A stretch of DNA of 24,995 bases from a virus, in the IMG/VR virus record IMGVR_UViG_3300020197_001067, positions 1-24,995 of that record. The stretch is one strand, 5' to 3'. The first letter of the stretch is position 1; the number at the start of each line of letters is the position of its first letter. The position numbers and the translations under genes are program-made. Below are positions 7,603-15,723 of the stretch, piece by piece. The notes below the pieces were generated by a model. That model searched no databases. It was not told where the DNA came from and saw nothing but the letters and a program-made list of their open reading frames with translations.

Positions 7603-7927
7603 CCTTTACTCCTCTATCATCAATATAATAGTCTGCTGCTGGTTTACCCATATGCAGTTCATGAAACTTACAACCCCATGATTTAAGTTGATCAAATGTT
7701 AAGTTGTAAAACTCTTTATGCGCTAACATTCGAGAATTCGAATGTCTACCCATACCTCTAGCGGTTAGATAGATGATTGTATGTCCTTCATCATATAACC
7801 TATTGATTTTTTCTATTCGATCTATCTTAGGCACTGAGTGAGAATAATCTCCATCGTGCAACATATCTTTAGGTTTATCACAGATCGTCCCATCGATATC
7901 GACGCAGTATGTTGACATCTTCATCAT
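7583..7927 (-). CDS. HAD-superfamily sugar phosphatase (GmhB-type role likely)
   Basis: 114 aa, a minimal HAD fold without cap. Motif I DIDGT has nucleophile D10 and D12; motif II is YLTARG (T55); motif III/IV is GKPAADYYIDDRG, with K95 and D103/D104. This resembles the small capsule-type HAD phosphatases. Beside an HldE kinase it would remove the 7-phosphate of heptose-1,7-bisphosphate (GmhB step), but it is much shorter than canonical GmhB (about 190 aa), so the substrate is inference. Three ATG codons are possible (7927, 7924 and 7918); MSTYCVDIDGT from 7918 would be enough. It overlaps the kinase gene by up to 50 bases. Confidence 0.85.
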   Translation of the reverse strand: MMKMSTYCVDIDGTICDKPKDMLHDGDYSHSVPKIDRIEKINRLYDEGHTIIYLTARGMGRHSNSRMLAHKEFYNLTFDQLKSWGCKFHELHMGKPAADYYIDDRGVKDDIFFV

Positions 7928-8666
7928 TTAATACGTAGGTTCCTGGATGTTGGACAGCAATTGCTGCTGCCTTGTTTGCAAACAGTATAGCATGGTGAAT
8001 GTTATTTGTCATCAGATAATAATAAGTCAGAGCAGCAAGAAAGGTGTCTCCTGCTCCAACAACATCAAATACATTAACTTTATCACCTTTATAAAGTTTA
8101 TCTTTATACAATGCTCCTCTTTCTCCAAGGGTCACAATTAAGTTTTCTGGTCTACCTCTAAGTTTTTTATATTCAGTTTCATTAATTTTAATAAAACAAT
8201 GTGGAGCATCGGGAAGATTTACCTTTTTAGTATCAACAAAAATGGGACACATATAGGTTTCTACAATCTCAAGTAACTTATCAAGAGTCAAAAATCCCTT
8301 ACCGTAATCAGAAACAACTACGGCATCAAAGTTTTCTTCAGGAAGAAATCCACGATAATGTGAAACGATTTCACCATCATCAACTCTTAAAAGGTGATGA
8401 TTATATCGTTGATCAACATATCGCGTTTTAGTAATCTTTTCTTCATTCGTTAAATGAACAACGTCAATATTAAATGATCTAAGATTTGCAAGAACATTTG
8501 CAGACATTCCCATTCTAACTTCTCTTTTTTTAAAGTTAAGAACTGGAACAGGAGATTCTGGATTTAGACGAGTACACTCACCATAAACAAACTCATCAAA
8601 GCAAGTCTCTCCGATCAATAATACTCTGAATGATGTTTGTTGTTGAGAAGTTAGGAATTCGATCAT
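7878..8666 (-). CDS. hldE: HldE N-terminal type heptose-7-phosphate kinase (ribokinase family)
   Basis: 262 aa; matches the kinase half of HldE/RfaE. Motifs in order: LLIGETCFDEFVYG (16-29), RLNPESPVPV (33-42, the HldE signature), a substrate-site Met/Ser/Ala/Asn stretch MGMSANVLANL, VVSDYGKGFL (117-126), VTLGERGALY (178-187) and the catalytic VVGAGDTF (202-209, anion hole GAGD, base D207). It phosphorylates D-glycero-beta-D-manno-heptose-7-phosphate at C1. The bacterial kinase domain is about 315 aa, so it is a compact version. Its first 71 bases overlap the adenylyltransferase gene. GGAG lies 12 bases before ATG. Substrate inferred from motifs and neighbours. Confidence 0.93.
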   Translation of the reverse strand: MIEFLTSQQQTSFRVLLIGETCFDEFVYGECTRLNPESPVPVLNFKKREVRMGMSANVLANLRSFNIDVVHLTNEEKITKTRYVDQRYNHHLLRVDDGEIVSHYRGFLPEENFDAVVVSDYGKGFLTLDKLLEIVETYMCPIFVDTKKVNLPDAPHCFIKINETEYKKLRGRPENLIVTLGERGALYKDKLYKGDKVNVFDVVGAGDTFLAALTYYYLMTNNIHHAILFANKAAAIAVQHPGTYVLNDEDVNILRRYRWDDL

Positions 8667-9006
8667 AAAAAATTAACTCCTTTGCAAATTGAGATCCTAT
8701 AATTTCTTTGCCTTTCCAATCAGATCCTACTACCATTACATCTGGGCTTACTCGATGAACAAGATCCTCCAATCCATCATCACTTAAGAATGTGACCACC
8801 TCATCAACTGGTCGAAGATTAAGAAGCAAAAACATTCTTTCACGTTCATTGTGAATTGGTCGTCCTGGACCTTTGAGTTCCTTCACTCGACTATCAGCAT
8901 CTAGACCAACGACAAGATGGTCTCCCTGTTGCCTGGCAAAATTCAGTAAATCGATGTGACCTACGTGAACTAAATCAAAAGTTCCGTTAACAAATACTTT
9001 TTTCAT
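8596..9006 (-). CDS. hldE: HldE C-terminal type heptose-1-phosphate adenylyltransferase
   Basis: 136 aa, nucleotidyltransferase of the HxGH superfamily. HVGH (14-17) sits in VNGTFDLVHVGH, followed by GLDADSRVKELKGPGRP (35-51) and the HldE signature STTNII (122-127). It joins a nucleotide (ADP in E. coli HldE) to heptose-1-phosphate. The nucleotide cannot be told from sequence: related HxGH enzymes use CTP. In E. coli both activities are one protein with the kinase first; here they are two proteins, in the reverse gene order, with a 71-base overlap. It starts with ATGA overlap with the carbamoyltransferase. Confidence 0.93.
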   Translation of the reverse strand: MKKVFVNGTFDLVHVGHIDLLNFARQQGDHLVVGLDADSRVKELKGPGRPIHNERERMFLLLNLRPVDEVVTFLSDDGLEDLVHRVSPDVMVVGSDWKGKEIIGSQFAKELIFYDRIPNFSTTNIIQSIIDRRDLL

Positions 9007-10748
9007 AGTTGATTTGGTACTGTAATTAACTTATTAATTTCGGGAAGATAAAGATACTTTATTTCACTATATCTTAATGTTCTGAATGCATCATCAATAG
9101 TTTCTACAATAGTATCTCCAGCAAGATTAAATGATGTGTTAAAAAGAACAGGCACTCCTGTCATTTTATGAAACTCAGAGATTAGGTCATAGTAATTTTT
9201 ATTCTGCTCTCTCTTAAGAGTTTGCACTCTACAAGTTCCATCAACGTGTGTGATGGCAGGAATTTCTTTTTGTTTTTCTGGTAATACATCAATAGCATAC
9301 ATCATATATGGACTTTCGTCAAGTCTATCCATATCAAACCATTCTTTAGAATGTTCGTATAAGACAGTTCCAGCAAAAGGTCTAAAGTATTCTCTCTTCT
9401 TAACTCGATTTACAATATTTTTTCCATCAGGATGACGTGGATCAAACAGAATCGAACGATTGCCCAATGCTCTTGGTCCTGCTTCAGATCTTCCCTGTGC
9501 AAGAGCAACAATGTTGCCATCAACTAATAGTTGTGCAACTTCTGCAGGGATAACTTCTCTTTCAGATTCTCCTTCATTCAGTACATAATCATATTTCATT
9601 TGCTGACCAAGATAAAGATCTTTGATTTTTAATTCATTTTGACGTTCTGGATATGCTTTTGATACTAAATTAAAAGCAGCACCCATCGAAACTCCACAAT
9701 CTGCAGAGATTGGCTCCACAAAAAGATTTACATCAGATGGCAAACTCTTAAGTAACTTATAATTAGCAACACAATTTAGAGCGCAACCACCAGATAAAAC
9801 TAAATTTTTGCAATTAGAAATAGTTAATGCTTTATGGCAAAGATGTAGTAGATATTCTTCATATTCTTTTTGGACTTTATGAGCAAAATTTCTTCTTCTG
9901 CGTTCTAGTTCTTCTTCATCTACCTCACCAGGTTTAGCAAGAGTTTTAATATGAGAAATTTCACTGGTGAAATTTAAAATTTCACCAGATCCTATAGGTG
10001 CTCCAACAGAAATATAATCATATGGTTTAAGTGCAACTCCAACATTATCAATGTAATCCATACTCAGGATACCAAATCTTTGCGGAACTCCACCAAGTTT
10101 GGTTAACATAGGTTTGATATTTTTGTCCTCTTCACCATATGGAGCAAGACCCATTGTCTTCCCACATTCCAAACCCTTCCACCCTAACCATTGAGTAGCA
10201 GCAGCATAAATCATTCCAGGACCAATAGTTTGTTTGGGATTAACGTACTTTGGCACTGATAAATTTCTTATACTTTTTACGTTTTCTTTACCTACTATAG
10301 ATTGATATAAAATTTCAGGTTCTGGATTATGAGAATTTCTAACCATTTTAAATATGGTTTCATTCTCTTTACCATAATCATAATCAGATCCAGCACCATC
10401 AAGAACTACAACAACTGCTTCATCAAAATCTGAATGATAGAACGCACAAGAAGCGTGTAATGAATGGTGTGGTTCTGCTTTTCGAATGTCTACAACTTTA
10501 TCAAGACCACACATATAGTCAACGTACTTAATGTACACTGAAGGATCAGTATTTTCATCCCACAGGTGTGTATAATAACAGTAATCTATATGTTTTGTAT
10601 ATTGTTTTATAAGTTGTAAAGCAACTAACGGAATACGATCTTGCTTTTCGTGAGTCAACCTTTCTTCTTCGAGATGAAGGACAACCTCAGTGTCCTTCAT
10701 CAACGTTACTGCAGCATTATGATGAATATGAAATGATAAAAACCACAT
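9003..10748 (-). CDS. Carbamoyltransferase, NodU/TobZ/CmcH family (copy 2)
   Basis: 581 aa, full length for the family. The Kae1-like half has HHNAA (9-13), the metal ligands HHSLH (94-98) and D117 in VVLDGAGSD, GKTMGLAPYG (196-205) and LSGGCALNCVAN (318-329). The C-terminal carbamoyl-transfer half has GRSEAGPRALGNRS (419-432), FRPFAG (455-460) and NTSFNLAGD (537-545). These enzymes use carbamoyl phosphate and ATP to put a carbamoyl group on a sugar hydroxyl. It starts two bases after the stop of copy 1 (TGATAATG), so the two are coupled. Substrate probably the glycan made by this operon; the two copies may act at different positions. Confidence 0.95.
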   Translation of the reverse strand: MWFLSFHIHHNAAVTLMKDTEVVLHLEEERLTHEKQDRIPLVALQLIKQYTKHIDYCYYTHLWDENTDPSVYIKYVDYMCGLDKVVDIRKAEPHHSLHASCAFYHSDFDEAVVVVLDGAGSDYDYGKENETIFKMVRNSHNPEPEILYQSIVGKENVKSIRNLSVPKYVNPKQTIGPGMIYAAATQWLGWKGLECGKTMGLAPYGEEDKNIKPMLTKLGGVPQRFGILSMDYIDNVGVALKPYDYISVGAPIGSGEILNFTSEISHIKTLAKPGEVDEEELERRRRNFAHKVQKEYEEYLLHLCHKALTISNCKNLVLSGGCALNCVANYKLLKSLPSDVNLFVEPISADCGVSMGAAFNLVSKAYPERQNELKIKDLYLGQQMKYDYVLNEGESEREVIPAEVAQLLVDGNIVALAQGRSEAGPRALGNRSILFDPRHPDGKNIVNRVKKREYFRPFAGTVLYEHSKEWFDMDRLDESPYMMYAIDVLPEKQKEIPAITHVDGTCRVQTLKREQNKNYYDLISEFHKMTGVPVLFNTSFNLAGDTIVETIDDAFRTLRYSEIKYLYLPEINKLITVPNQL

Positions 10749-10750
10749 TA

Positions 10751-12433
10751 TCAGTTAGGAACATAAACCAGTTTCTGAATTTCGGGGAGATACATATACT
10801 CAATATCACTGGTGCGAAGAGTCAATAAAGCATCCTCAAGAGTCTCAACGAGTGGATCTCCACCAAGATTAAAACTAGTATTAAAAAGGATGGGAACTTC
10901 AGTGATCTTATCGAAAGCATCAATAAGATTATAGTAATGTTCGTTTTGTTCTGGAGTTACAGTCTGAATGCGGCAAGTTCCATCAACGTGAATTACCGAA
11001 GGAATCTTTTCCTCGACACCATCAAGGCATTTGACAGCGTACATCATGTAAGGAGTTTCTTCACGTCCAGCAAGATCAAACCATTCGTGAACTGCCTCTT
11101 TCTTGATCGAACAAGCAAATGGACGGAACCATTCACGACGCTTCACTGTATTAACGATCTCTTTACCGTTAGGAACAGTTGGATCAAACAGAATCGAACG
11201 GTTGCCGAGAGCACGAGGACCACCTTCAGAACGACCCTGATAGATTGTTACAATATTCCCATCACGAATTAGTTGTGCAACATCATCATAAGAAGTATCA
11301 GAAACTTCATATCCATCAAGTTCATCCAAATATGAGTCAGTATCATACTGAGGGCCATAATAAACAGATGCCTGAGTAGAAGGTTCAGTATTATCAGTCA
11401 GTTGATTCCAAAGATACTTAGCACCACCAATCGAAGTTCCACCATCGTGAGAGATTGGTTCACAGTAGATGTTCAGATCAGGGAACGCTTGCCAGTACTT
11501 ATAGTTTGCAACACAGTTCAGACCATATCCACCACAAACAACAATGTCTGTTTCACCAGTTTCTTCATATGCTCTCTGAATCAACTGAATCATACGATTT
11601 TCAGTTGCTTCCTGAACAGCATATGCCATATCTTTTTGGATCTGAGTATATTCACCTTTTTTATGATTCGCAACATCATCTCTCAGAATTGGAAAACGAG
11701 TTGTATTGATGCGAGCAGCGTTAGGATATGTTGGAATAATCAGTTCACGATTGCCCCACTCACCACTAAAGAAAGGAGGAAGTTCAGGATTCGGAGATCC
11801 ATAAGGAGCAAGACCCATCAGTTTACCTGCCTCAATAGCAGGGAAACCACAATACTCAGTCACTGCCTCATACATTTTTGTATGACCAGGATACTCAGTT
11901 GCAAAAACATTAGGTTGAGTTTCGTGGCATCCAATAGAAGCTTTGGTTCCTAGATGCTTGTAAACGATCTCAAAGTTTTTTGGATAAGATGCTTTAAAAA
12001 TAGTCTCAAACTCATAGAAGGTATCATTAACACCATCCATCTGTAAGAAACTACCTGCACCATCTGCAATTACACAGGCAGCAGACTCAAATCCTGAGTT
12101 ATAAAATCCACAAGCAGCGTGCATCTCGTGGTGAATTGTATCAATAAAATGAGTCTCAAAATCAAATTTCTTTCGAGCGATCTTACGAATCAATCCCTGA
12201 TAAAGATCATCACCACACCAGTCAAGAACTGGTCCGTGACGATGGGTATGGCAAACTACAAGATGATCAATATGGTCAACGTAATCGAATACTTTAAGAA
12301 GTCCCATCAAGGGAGATCCATCGTACTTAAAGCGAGAGAGTCTTTCTTCCTCAAGATAGAATACAATCTCACCATCAACCATAAGCGTGGTGCTTGCATT
12401 GTGACCACGAGCACAAGAAACGATAACGGTCAT
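10751..12433 (-). CDS. Carbamoyltransferase, NodU/TobZ/CmcH family (copy 1)
   Basis: 560 aa, same domain layout as its downstream paralog: GHNAS (10-14), metal ligands HHEMH (101-105) and D124 in IADGAGSF, GKLMGLAPYG (203-212), CGGYGLNCVAN (300-310), GRSEGGPRALGNRS (400-413), FRPFA (436-440) and NTSFNLGGD (518-526). By eye the two copies share their key motifs but differ over much of the rest, so they are old duplicates rather than a recent copy. ATG at 12433 has a good AAAGGA site five bases upstream. Expected activity: carbamoylation of a sugar hydroxyl from carbamoyl phosphate and ATP; the acceptor is unknown. Confidence 0.95.
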   Translation of the reverse strand: MTVIVSCARGHNASTTLMVDGEIVFYLEEERLSRFKYDGSPLMGLLKVFDYVDHIDHLVVCHTHRHGPVLDWCGDDLYQGLIRKIARKKFDFETHFIDTIHHEMHAACGFYNSGFESAACVIADGAGSFLQMDGVNDTFYEFETIFKASYPKNFEIVYKHLGTKASIGCHETQPNVFATEYPGHTKMYEAVTEYCGFPAIEAGKLMGLAPYGSPNPELPPFFSGEWGNRELIIPTYPNAARINTTRFPILRDDVANHKKGEYTQIQKDMAYAVQEATENRMIQLIQRAYEETGETDIVVCGGYGLNCVANYKYWQAFPDLNIYCEPISHDGGTSIGGAKYLWNQLTDNTEPSTQASVYYGPQYDTDSYLDELDGYEVSDTSYDDVAQLIRDGNIVTIYQGRSEGGPRALGNRSILFDPTVPNGKEIVNTVKRREWFRPFACSIKKEAVHEWFDLAGREETPYMMYAVKCLDGVEEKIPSVIHVDGTCRIQTVTPEQNEHYYNLIDAFDKITEVPILFNTSFNLGGDPLVETLEDALLTLRTSDIEYMYLPEIQKLVYVPN

Positions 12434-12446
12434 ATCAATCCTTTAA

Positions 12447-13619
12447 TTAATTTTTAACAGTGTCTAGAAATCCAGATGGTTTTTTACCATTACTTTTAAT
12501 ATTACCTGATGATTTAATCAATTCCTCAACGGCACTAGTTTTTTTAGGGATGTCCATTACTGGACTTATTGCTTGTGAAACCTCAGATGCTCCTTTAAAT
12601 TGAGGTGCTGATTGTTGTGGATCACATCCTTGAGGACCACATTGTTGATTTGGAAGAACGATTACCTCTTCCTTTTTAACATAAAACTTTTTCATCAACT
12701 TATCAACACTCTCAACAACCACATCTTCGATTTTTCCATTCATTGCCATTATACCATCATTATTCCTGAATGTCACTTCGTCGGCAGTAATACGAATAGG
12801 ATCGTAAATACGAAGTCCTTCACCCATATCAAGAACCTCAAACTTATCACAGTTGGGATAACTGATATTTTCTTTACAAGTGGATCCAACAACTACTACA
12901 GCAGGAACTTCTTGAGAATATGCAATGTGTTGTCCAACAGAATCACACCCAAGAAGAAGATCTGCCTCAGCAATAATTGCTGCCCATTGCCTCAGATCAA
13001 TTCCTGCAGGAGTCGCAACGGGATCTTTACAACCTTCTTTCGAAAGGTCAATACTAAACTCACTCATAAAGATTACTGCATAACCTTTCTTTTGGAGTTT
13101 CTTCACAATCGAAAGAACATTCGCAAGTTCGAAACTTCTACCGCCAGCGTCAGTAATGAAGTTACCCATCATCTGAGCACCACGCCCGAATGGTTGGAAA
13201 ACTACAACCTTACTTTTTTTAGTTGCTTGGCGAACTTCTTCGAGAACAAACTTTGCCTGAATCATTTCTTGGCGAGAAAGTTTAATCGATGGTTTTGGAA
13301 GTTCTCTAACTCCTTTATTATTAATCTGAATATCAAATGCTTGACTCAGATTGCACTTTTGATTATAATATTCCCAGATACGATATGGTTCTGTTGTAAC
13401 CACATTACGCATTTGAATATGACTTCTAAACAGGTCTTTATGCCAGTTATCGTACACTCTGGGATAAAGATCTGTATGTCCCTTAAAGAAATCTGTTCCA
13501 CCTTCAGCAACAATAATAAAGTCGTCTTCGGGATGTTCTTCTTTATATTTCTCAAATGCTGGAATTGAGCAAATGACACGCCCAGCTCCGCCGTTTACAA
13601 AAAACGCAGTCGATCTCAT
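12447..13619 (-). CDS. GT9-like (heptosyltransferase-type) glycosyltransferase
   Basis: 390 aa, GT-B fold of the ADP-heptose:LPS heptosyltransferase kind. GGAGRVICSIPAFEKY (9-24) is the N-terminal motif, then FQPFGRGAQMMGNF (161-174) and the donor-site stretch ADLLLGCDSVGQHIAYS, followed by VPAVVVVGST. Residues after about 325 form a disordered, Lys/Ser/Gln-rich tail with NQQCGPQGCDPQQSAPQF. It should transfer a sugar from an ADP-heptose-like donor; acceptor unknown. First gene of the operon; the ATG has a CGAGGCGAG ribosome site, and two overlapping promoters lie upstream. Other GT9-fold roles are possible, since the donor-binding residues are not fully diagnostic. Confidence 0.85.
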   Translation of the reverse strand: MRSTAFFVNGGAGRVICSIPAFEKYKEEHPEDDFIIVAEGGTDFFKGHTDLYPRVYDNWHKDLFRSHIQMRNVVTTEPYRIWEYYNQKCNLSQAFDIQINNKGVRELPKPSIKLSRQEMIQAKFVLEEVRQATKKSKVVVFQPFGRGAQMMGNFITDAGGRSFELANVLSIVKKLQKKGYAVIFMSEFSIDLSKEGCKDPVATPAGIDLRQWAAIIAEADLLLGCDSVGQHIAYSQEVPAVVVVGSTCKENISYPNCDKFEVLDMGEGLRIYDPIRITADEVTFRNNDGIMAMNGKIEDVVVESVDKLMKKFYVKKEEVIVLPNQQCGPQGCDPQQSAPQFKGASEVSQAISPVMDIPKKTSAVEELIKSSGNIKSNGKKPSGFLDTVKN

Positions 13620-13642
13620 TCTCGCCTCGATAATTATGTTTA

Positions 13643-13671
13643 ATTATACTCTGTTATTTATCTGATGTAAA
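13643..13671 (-). promoter_or_regulatory. Host-type promoter TTTACA-17-TATAAT for the glycan operon
   Basis: On the minus strand TTTACA (13666-13671) and TATAAT (13643-13648) are separated by exactly 17 bases, close to the sigma-70 consensus. The -10 ends 24 bases before the GT9 ATG. A late-promoter motif sits inside the spacer. Confidence 0.75.
13655..13662 (-). promoter_or_regulatory. Late promoter motif nested in the host-type promoter (GATAAATA)
   Basis: GATAAATA on the minus strand lies between the TTTACA and TATAAT boxes, 36 bases before the GT9 ATG. It could allow both early/middle and late transcription, or make the two polymerases compete. Confidence 0.5.
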
Positions 13672-13712
13672 GTAGGTGGTTTTCCGAATCAATTAAAAAT
13701 GTATTATATCAT

Positions 13713-13738
13713 AAAAAAAGAAGGGTTTTAACCCCTCT
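13713..13738 (-). terminator. Rho-independent terminator after the 322-aa gene
   Basis: On the minus strand AGAGGGGTT (13730-13738) pairs with AACCCTTCT (13719-13727) with one G-T pair and a tiny loop, followed by TTTTTTT (13713-13719). It ends the upstream virion operon just before the glycan operon promoter. Confidence 0.85.
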
Positions 13739-13744
13739 CTTAAT

Positions 13745-14713
13745 TTATTCTTCTACTGGTGCAACCTTTGTCCAATCTGGCATTCCAGGCATTCTTCCTG
13801 CTTCTTCATCAGTTTCATTCTCAGGTGGAATAACGTTAAAAACTGCTGTGGTTCCCATTGCAACACGTGTTCCTAATTCACCTTCATCAACTCTCTCGGT
13901 TGGAGAAGAAACTATGATATAAGCACCCTTATCATCAGTTACTAACTGACCTTCATTAACAACTTTTGCTTCAGGATCTGGAGGTGGAAGATTTCCAGAA
14001 TCAGGGTCTCTGTTGACAAAATTTGGCCATTCTGGATTAAGTCTTGGATCGTCTGGGAATGGAACCATCCAAGGAGTATCTAACCAAGCACCAAATTTAG
14101 TTGGAACCTTTTGCAATTCTGCAACAAAATTATCCCACTGTTCTCTTTGGTCTTCAGTCCACTTATTTTGATCATAATGTCCCTGAATTTGAATAGCATC
14201 TTCAATAGTTACTTTGTAATTCCACTCAAACTCTTGTCTGATGATGTGAGGAATTTTCCATGGATATGGTTTTTTCCATCTTTTTAGTTTAAGATCATAT
14301 TCACAATCAGCAATCTCGATTGTGTGATCTGGAACTGTGGGATGAGGTCTTTCATAAAACAGTTCTTTTGTTTCTGGATGAAGATACTTTTTAGTTGGAA
14401 GATCTTTCATCTCAGGTGCAAGTTGTGCAATCGCAGATAAAAGAAGAGGATCATCGTCAAAAGTAATCAGAGCTGGATATGAATTAAATCCAGTATACTC
14501 TTCTAAAAACTCATATTGTGTTTCAGGATTTTCATCATCATACTCTCTAAATGATTCTCTTGCTAGAATCTTATTAGTTTTATAATCAACAAAAACCCAA
14601 ATTTTTTCTGGACCATCATAGGTCCACTGCGCTTTTAAACCTAGAGTGCTTTCATTCGAAAGATACTCATCTGGTAAATCGTATTGAAACGCTTTACGAA
14701 TATGCTTAGCCAT
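13745..14713 (-). CDS. Virion-associated protein with a tail-assembly-chaperone-like segment
   Basis: 322 aa, acidic and rich in Pro, Trp and Glu; no membrane segment. Residues 190-250 (WTEDQREQWDNFVAELQKVP, then LDTPWMVPFPDDP) look like the phage tail assembly chaperone pattern (W..yr..L..iP....WP..P; Pfam PF16778), which is usually encoded next to a fibre gene. The first half (PDEYLSNESTL, AQWTYDGPEKIWVFVD) and the Pro/Asp-rich linker before the C-terminal domain do not match anything I recognise. It follows the three Cys-rich fibre genes in one operon and is closed by a terminator. A role in folding or attaching those fibres is inference; it may be structural itself. Confidence 0.75.
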   Translation of the reverse strand: MAKHIRKAFQYDLPDEYLSNESTLGLKAQWTYDGPEKIWVFVDYKTNKILARESFREYDDENPETQYEFLEEYTGFNSYPALITFDDDPLLLSAIAQLAPEMKDLPTKKYLHPETKELFYERPHPTVPDHTIEIADCEYDLKLKRWKKPYPWKIPHIIRQEFEWNYKVTIEDAIQIQGHYDQNKWTEDQREQWDNFVAELQKVPTKFGAWLDTPWMVPFPDDPRLNPEWPNFVNRDPDSGNLPPPDPEAKVVNEGQLVTDDKGAYIIVSSPTERVDEGELGTRVAMGTTAVFNVIPPENETDEEAGRMPGMPDWTKVAPVEE

Positions 14714-14734
14714 AAGTAAATTTACACTCCTGTT

Positions 14735-14742
14735 TATTTATC
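14735..14742 (-). promoter_or_regulatory. T4-type late promoter motif (GATAAATA)
   Basis: GATAAATA on the minus strand, 22 bases before the ATG of the 322-aa gene, overlapping the stop codon of the upstream gene. Confidence 0.55.
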
Positions 14743-15691
14743 AAATCCAGTTAACAGTAATTCTAGCAGCTCCTGCTCTTCCAGCAGTTCCACAGCAACA
14801 GTTATTAGATCCACATGTTGCACCAGATCCACCAGGGAATCCAGGAACATATCCTGTCCTATCACCACCACCGAAACCAACTGAATTCATAGCACCGCAT
14901 GTAGCAAAATATGAACATGTTACATTTTCACACACTGGAACAGAAACATGTCCACCTTGCTCATTCACCAATCCACCAGGATAAGCAAAGTGCATACGAT
15001 TCATTTCTCTACATTGTGTCCACTGATAAAGAGTTGCTGCGCTTGGTAATCCAAAAGCACCATAATCAGCACCAAAATAAAGAGCGCAACACCCAGTACA
15101 AGCAGTTCCAAATCCAGCAATACCAAAACATCCACCATATGCTCTTTGCTCACATCCTGCAGCGGGGCCGCCCATTGCAACAATCCATTCACTACCATAA
15201 CCAAAACATAAATGACAATATGTACATCCAGGGAATCCACCATCTGCACAGAAATTAGAAAGACCTGATCCCGTAATAAATGCTTTACAACCTCTATTTC
15301 CAGTATCACCAGGGACTCTACAAGCAATTCCACCAACGCAAATATTATAAGCAGTCCCAGAAGCAACACCAGTAACTGTTTTGCGAGCATAAGCACCAGC
15401 ACCACCAGGAACACCAATCATACAGCAGCAAGCGCCTGCGCCGCCGCCACCACCTCCCCAGATTTCAAAGGTGATTACAGTGGTTCCAGTGCCTGTAGGT
15501 GATCCAGGAACTCTCCAGCACTGATATTCCGAACCCATACAAGTATATGAAGTGTCAGCGGCATCACATGATCCGCACCTATGCATCATAAACCAGGTGG
15601 ATTGACCTTGTCTCAAATTACCAATACCACCAGAATAAATTCCTACAAGTTCGGTACTTTGTGTTCCTAATAAGTTTCTAAGATTAGACAT
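14741..15691 (-). CDS. Cys/Gly-rich fibre/adhesin-like protein (paralog 3)
   Basis: 316 aa with 27 cysteines by my count (about 8.5%). N-terminus MSNLRNLLG, shared in kind with the two upstream paralogs. At about residue 74 begins FEIWGGGGGGAGACCC, then GCKAFITGSGLSNFCADGG near 133-151, and a C-terminal Gly-rich domain (YVPGFPGGSGATC, NCCCG, GRAGAARITV). Gly-rich domains of this sort occur in tail-fibre tips and in the T4-type gp38 adhesins; the very high Cys content is not part of those families. No signal peptide. A late promoter motif lies 25 bases upstream. Predicted location: virion surface, by context. Function not known. Confidence 0.8.
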   Translation of the reverse strand: MSNLRNLLGTQSTELVGIYSGGIGNLRQGQSTWFMMHRCGSCDAADTSYTCMGSEYQCWRVPGSPTGTGTTVITFEIWGGGGGGAGACCCMIGVPGGAGAYARKTVTGVASGTAYNICVGGIACRVPGDTGNRGCKAFITGSGLSNFCADGGFPGCTYCHLCFGYGSEWIVAMGGPAAGCEQRAYGGCFGIAGFGTACTGCCALYFGADYGAFGLPSAATLYQWTQCREMNRMHFAYPGGLVNEQGGHVSVPVCENVTCSYFATCGAMNSVGFGGGDRTGYVPGFPGGSGATCGSNNCCCGTAGRAGAARITVNWI

Positions 15692-15715
15692 TCTTTGTTT
15701 CGCTCTCTTATAGGA

Positions 15716-15723
15716 TATTTATC
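15716..15723 (-). promoter_or_regulatory. T4-type late promoter motif (GATAAATA)
   Basis: GATAAATA on the minus strand, 25 bases before the ATG of paralog 3, overlapping the stop codon of paralog 2. Confidence 0.55.

Noticed and set aside
11402-11953. A 183-aa plus-strand frame
   Set aside because: It is antisense to carbamoyltransferase copy 1, with no motif or ribosome site; shadow frame.
12612-13568. A 318-aa open frame on the plus strand
   Set aside because: It is antisense to the GT9-like gene and its translation (Ile, Asn, Thr, His-rich) has no domain pattern; the minus-strand gene has clear motifs, so this is a shadow.
15001-15417. A 138-aa Val/Leu-rich minus-strand frame, resembling a membrane protein
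   Set aside because: It is the +1 shadow of the Gly/Cys-rich paralog 3 (Gly codons read as Val/Leu); no membrane-protein features beyond that bias.
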